A stretch of 64,000 nucleotides of DNA from Streptomyces sp. NK08204 (GTDB lineage Bacteria > Actinomycetota > Actinomycetes > Streptomycetales > Streptomycetaceae), in assembly GCF_020400585.1 (NCBI RefSeq), contig NZ_JAINVF010000028.1:31220-95219 (forward strand), in the 5' to 3' direction. The notes below the pieces were generated by a model. The model had not been told where the DNA came from. It was given only the letters and a program-made list of their open reading frames with translations, and did not search any database. Every line of letters begins with the position of its first letter. Positions within the stretch are counted from its first letter, which is position 1. Positions 61,346 through 64,000 of this stretch are shown in pieces. The translations under genes and the position numbers were made by a program.

Positions 61346-62450
61346 TCACGCGGCGAGGCGGAAGGAGGATCCTTCCGGGTGATCGGCGGTGTGCTGGTCG
61401 AGCCTGGCCAGCAGATCGTCCAGGTCGGAGGTGGTGAACTTCCACTGGAACGGCTGTGCCGTGGCGTTGTAGCGGTTTTCGAAGGATCGAAGCCGGTCCC
61501 CGACCTGGACGAGGTCGGTGAAGTCGTTGGGTGAGACGACCTTGCGCTGGACGACGGAAAAGTAGATCTCCACCTGGTTCAACCAGGAGGCGTGGATTGG
61601 GGTGTGAGGAGCCGTTGTCCACGATCCAGAACACACGCTTGGCGCTGGCGTAGGGTTCGACGCTCATGACCTGGGTGACCAGGTTCATGAACGGGTCGAT
61701 GCCGGTGCGTGGTTCGGTGCGGCCGAACACCTTCGCGCGGTGGATGTCGTAGGCCGCGAGGTAAGCCAGGGCGCCTCCGCGGCCGTAGGTGTGGTTCACG
61801 CGCATGGCGCGGGCCTTGCCGGGGGCGAGGGTGGGGTGGCAGCGGCAGCGGGCCTGGATGGAGGTCTTCTCGTCCGCGCTGATGATGTACTCGTCCTCAC
61901 CCAGCTCCTGGCCTTGCCAGGTACGGGCGTACAGGTTGCGGACGCGTTCGGCCTTGGCGCGGAAGTCGGGGTCGGTGATGAAGATCCAGGAGCGATACTG
62001 CCAGGGCTTGAGGGCGTCCTCGGCCAGCCAGCGACGCACGGTGGTGGCCGACACGAACGCGGCGATGCCCCGCTGGATGGCCTCGCGGGCCAGCTCCGCG
62101 CACGACCAGCGCGCCAGCGGCACCCCGGTCTCGGCGGGCAACTGGCAGGCCAGGGCCTTGACCTGGGCGGCTTGCAGCGGGCTGAAGGCGGGTGGTCGGC
62201 CGGTGCGCTTGCGGTCGGCCAGGCCTGGTAGGCCCTGCTCGGCGAATCGGCCCCGCCAGGTGCGCACGGTGTCGAGGTGCAGGCCCATCTCACGGGCGAT
62301 GCGCGCGTTGGAGCGTCCCCTGGCCGCGTGCAGGACGACCTGCGCGCGCAGGCGCATCCGATGCTCGGTCTTGTGGCCATAGGCCATCTTCTTCAGCCGC
62401 TCGCGCTCGGCGCAGGTCGGGACTATCGGACGGGCTGGGACAACGGGCAT
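61346..62450 (-). pseudogene. IS630-family transposase, frameshifted and internally deleted
   Basis: From an ATG at 62450: helix-turn-helix (RSNARIAREMGLHLDTVRTW), KRTGRPPAFSPLQAAQVKAL, first catalytic Asp in YIISADEKTSIQAR and second in FWIVDNGSS. At 61605 about 20 residues are missing and the frame shifts; it resumes as HTPIHASWLNQVEIYFSVVQ with the final Glu and runs to a stop at 61346. All three DDE residues exist but not in one frame. Confidence 0.85.
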
Positions 62451-62595
62451 GGGACGAGGGCCGATCGGCAGAAGTGGATCGCGTCAGGCGATAGCCTGCC
62501 GTGTCCGCAGCCAGGCCCCTCGGGCAGGATGGCTGCCATTTCATCTGGCTCTCCCTCGAGCAGCGTCTTGACGAGTACGCCCGCACCGCCCGGCC

Positions 62596-63129
62596 TCAGC
62601 TGAGCTTGCGTTGTCGGACGTCAGCCATCAGTTTGTCCAGTATCGCAATGAGCGCGGTGCGTTCGTGGTCCGACAGGCAACTGACGAGTGTGGCTTCTCG
62701 GTCGAGCACGGTGTCAACGGATCGCTCGATGAGCGCGTGGCCTTCGGCCGTGAGTTCCACCAGGACGGTTCGGCGGCCGGTGGTTGCTGGTGTTCGTCGG
62801 ACGAGGCCGTCGCGTTCGGCTCGGGCGACGCGTTGTGAGATCGCGCCGGCGGTGACCAGCGTCCGCCGGGCGATCTCGCGGGTGCTGAGGGTGTAGGGCG
62901 GGCCTGAGCGGCGGATGACGGAAAGTAGGTCGAGGGTGGCCGCATCGATCCCCGCCTCTCGCAGAGCCCGGTTGCGGTCGTCGGTGAAGAGCTTGGCCAG
63001 CCACCAGATAGGGGTGACGATCTCGATCGATTCGGTCGGGGTGCCCGGTCGCTCCCGTCGCCAGGCCGCGGCGATCTCGGTGGCGGAATGGACGGGTACT
63101 GGGTTCTCTGCTGCAGCGGTGTCGGCCAC
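62596..63129 (-). CDS. MarR family transcriptional regulator
   Basis: 177 residues from GTG 63129, nine bases after AAGGGA (a TTG at 63147 is less likely). Winged helix: TLSTREIARRTLVTAGAISQ-RVARAERDGLV and wing TGRRTVLVELTAEG. Divergent from the SDR gene 64 bp away over a long palindrome; it probably represses both. Cargo of the IS630-like element. Confidence 0.88.
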   Translation of the reverse strand: MADTAAAENPVPVHSATEIAAAWRRERPGTPTESIEIVTPIWWLAKLFTDDRNRALREAGIDAATLDLLSVIRRSGPPYTLSTREIARRTLVTAGAISQRVARAERDGLVRRTPATTGRRTVLVELTAEGHALIERSVDTVLDREATLVSCLSDHERTALIAILDKLMADVRQRKLS

Positions 63130-63153
63130 GGTGTGATCCCTTGTCAATCTCAG

Positions 63154-63175
63154 CTATGTTTAGGTCTAAACGTAG
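63154..63175. promoter_or_regulatory. MarR operator in the divergent promoter
   Basis: CTATGTTTAGGTCTAAACGTAG: the core GTTTAG-GT-CTAAAC is perfect and the arms extend to CTA/TAG. Centred between the two starts. Confidence 0.7.
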
Positions 63176-63193
63176 CAGTGGGCAGGAGGATCC

Positions 63194-63910
63194 ATGACCC
63201 GCATCGTGGTTGTCACCGGAGGAACCAGCGGCATCGGCGCTGCCATCGCCCAAAGGTTCGCCGTCGACCAGGCAGAGGTCTTCATCACCGGACGTCACTC
63301 TGAAACCGTCGAGCTGGCTGCCAAGGAACTGGGGGTGCACGGTGTCGTCTGTGATGCGACCGACCCGGGGCAGGTCGCATCGCTTGCCGCCCGCCTTGGG
63401 GAGCTGGACGTCCTGGTCAACGCCGCTGGCGGCCTGCCCGAGGCGGCATCAGGTGACGGAGCATCTCTGGATGCGCTGCTCGCCCAGTGGCATGCCAACC
63501 TGGGGCAGAACCTGCTCACCGCGGTACTGACCACGTCCGCGGTCCAGGACAAGCTCACCAGCGACAGCTCCGTCATCAGCATCGGCTCGATCGGTGCCGA
63601 GCGCCGTGGCGGCTCCTACGGCGCGGCCAAGGCCGCTCTGGCCTCATGGAGCGCCTCACTGTCCGCCGAGCTCGCTCCCAGAGGAGTGACCTGCAACGTC
63701 ATCTCCGCGGGTTACATCGCAGGCACCAACTTCTTCCGCGGCCAGCTGAGCGATGAACGCCACCGTGCACTGGTTGAGGAGACGCACAACAAACGGCCCG
63801 GCGCGGTCGACGACATCGCCCAGACCGCGTTCTTCCTCGCTTCCCCGGGCGCCCGGCACATCACCGGACAGACCATCCATGTCAACGGAGGTGCCTTCAC
63901 CACGCGGTAG
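63194..63910 (+). CDS. SDR family oxidoreductase
   Basis: 238 residues; AGGAGG lies five bases before the ATG. Classical SDR marks: TGGTSGIGAAIAQRF, NAAGG, catalytic Ser in SIGSIGAERRGG, YGAAK and the C-terminal GQTIHVNGGAF. Substrate unknown; the divergent MarR suggests a role with a small, perhaps toxic, molecule. Confidence 0.92.
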   Translation: MTRIVVVTGGTSGIGAAIAQRFAVDQAEVFITGRHSETVELAAKELGVHGVVCDATDPGQVASLAARLGELDVLVNAAGGLPEAASGDGASLDALLAQWHANLGQNLLTAVLTTSAVQDKLTSDSSVISIGSIGAERRGGSYGAAKAALASWSASLSAELAPRGVTCNVISAGYIAGTNFFRGQLSDERHRALVEETHNKRPGAVDDIAQTAFFLASPGARHITGQTIHVNGGAFTTR

Positions 63911-63966
63911 TGCCATTCGGCCCTGGAGCAGCTGACGAGACGACACTCACAACATCAGATCCGAAG

Positions 63967-63999
63967 TCAACCCCCGAAGGACGTCTGGAACGGACCACT
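63967..63999 (-). repeat. Right terminal inverted repeat
   Basis: Reverse complement of the left end with two mismatches in 33 bases; reads inward toward the SDR gene. It marks the other end of the element. Confidence 0.75.
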
Positions 64000-64000
64000 A

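Larger units (their letters stand above)
61313..63999. mobile_element. 2.7-kb IS630-like transposon with MarR-SDR cargo
   Basis: Bounded by 33-bp inverted repeats (61313-61345, 63967-63999; 31 matches). It holds a broken IS630 transposase and a divergent marR-SDR pair. TA at 61311-61312 precedes the left end, as expected for IS630/Tc1 insertion. The right flank lies at the window edge, so the TA copy there cannot be fully checked. Confidence 0.65.

Noticed and set aside
63967..63999. Start of a second IS630 copy at the right window edge
   Set aside because: The repeat reads inward to the left, so it is the far end of the element already in the window; a second copy heading right would show the opposite orientation.

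Overview
The window looks like part of a Streptomyces (or very close actinomycete) chromosome, probably an arm or another accessory-rich stretch. The DNA is very GC-rich with strong third-position GC. There are GTG and TTG starts, many GTGA/ATGA gene overlaps, an SsgA-like sporulation protein, a Tat-exported M15 peptidase, an ABATE/CGNR regulator and many decayed insertion sequences. No rRNA, tRNA or CRISPR array was seen. All functional calls come from reading the translated sequence by eye; no database was searched.

Layout. 1-9.7 kb: an ABC-F protein cut by the window edge, a decayed cytochrome b gene, a secreted tannase/feruloyl esterase, an SsgA-like protein, a MarR/methyltransferase pair divergent from a VOC protein, a DUF1326-DUF2182 pair, and a CoaD paralogue whose C-terminus is replaced by an IS5-family end. 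10-20 kb: an acetate block on the minus strand. It holds an acetate channel, acetyl-CoA synthetase, adenylate kinase, a DUF485 protein and an ActP symporter, followed by a second symporter with a small membrane partner and a LytS/LytTR two-component system. Adenylate kinase inside the acs operon fits recycling of the AMP that Acs makes.

20-32 kb: M15 peptidase, alpha/beta hydrolase divergent from a CGNR regulator, PLP-dependent decarboxylase, beta-carbonic anhydrase, Sua5-type threonylcarbamoyl-AMP synthase, and secreted M9 and M64 metallopeptidases with strong hairpins and palindromes. 32-39.5 kb: acyl-CoA dehydrogenase (glutaryl-CoA type), family III CoA-transferase, aldehyde dehydrogenase, GabT-type aminotransferase and a PucR regulator. 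Together they read as a 5-aminovalerate (lysine) to glutarate to crotonyl-CoA route. 40-45 kb: sulfide:quinone oxidoreductase, persulfide dioxygenase-rhodanese and TauE/SafE exporter, then a GntR/HutC regulator. A 14-bp palindrome, AATGTACGTACATT, sits on the promoter of the first gene and, with one change, in front of the regulator, so this is probably a self-contained sulfide-detoxification regulon.

45-64 kb: an accessory region. It has four small secreted four-cysteine proteins (three in one operon), a MOSC pseudogene next to an intact MOSC gene, a DUF6223-like membrane protein, two SDR enzymes, a HAD-family protein between integrase relics, and an isochorismatase-GlxA pair. Around these lie remnants of IS5, IS3, IS110, IS481, IS630, tyrosine recombinases and a TnsA-like transposase. 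The last 2.7 kb is bounded by 33-bp inverted repeats (31 of 33 matching) and carries a broken IS630 transposase plus a MarR-SDR cargo pair. It is inserted at a TA about 21 codons into what looks like a TnsB-like gene.
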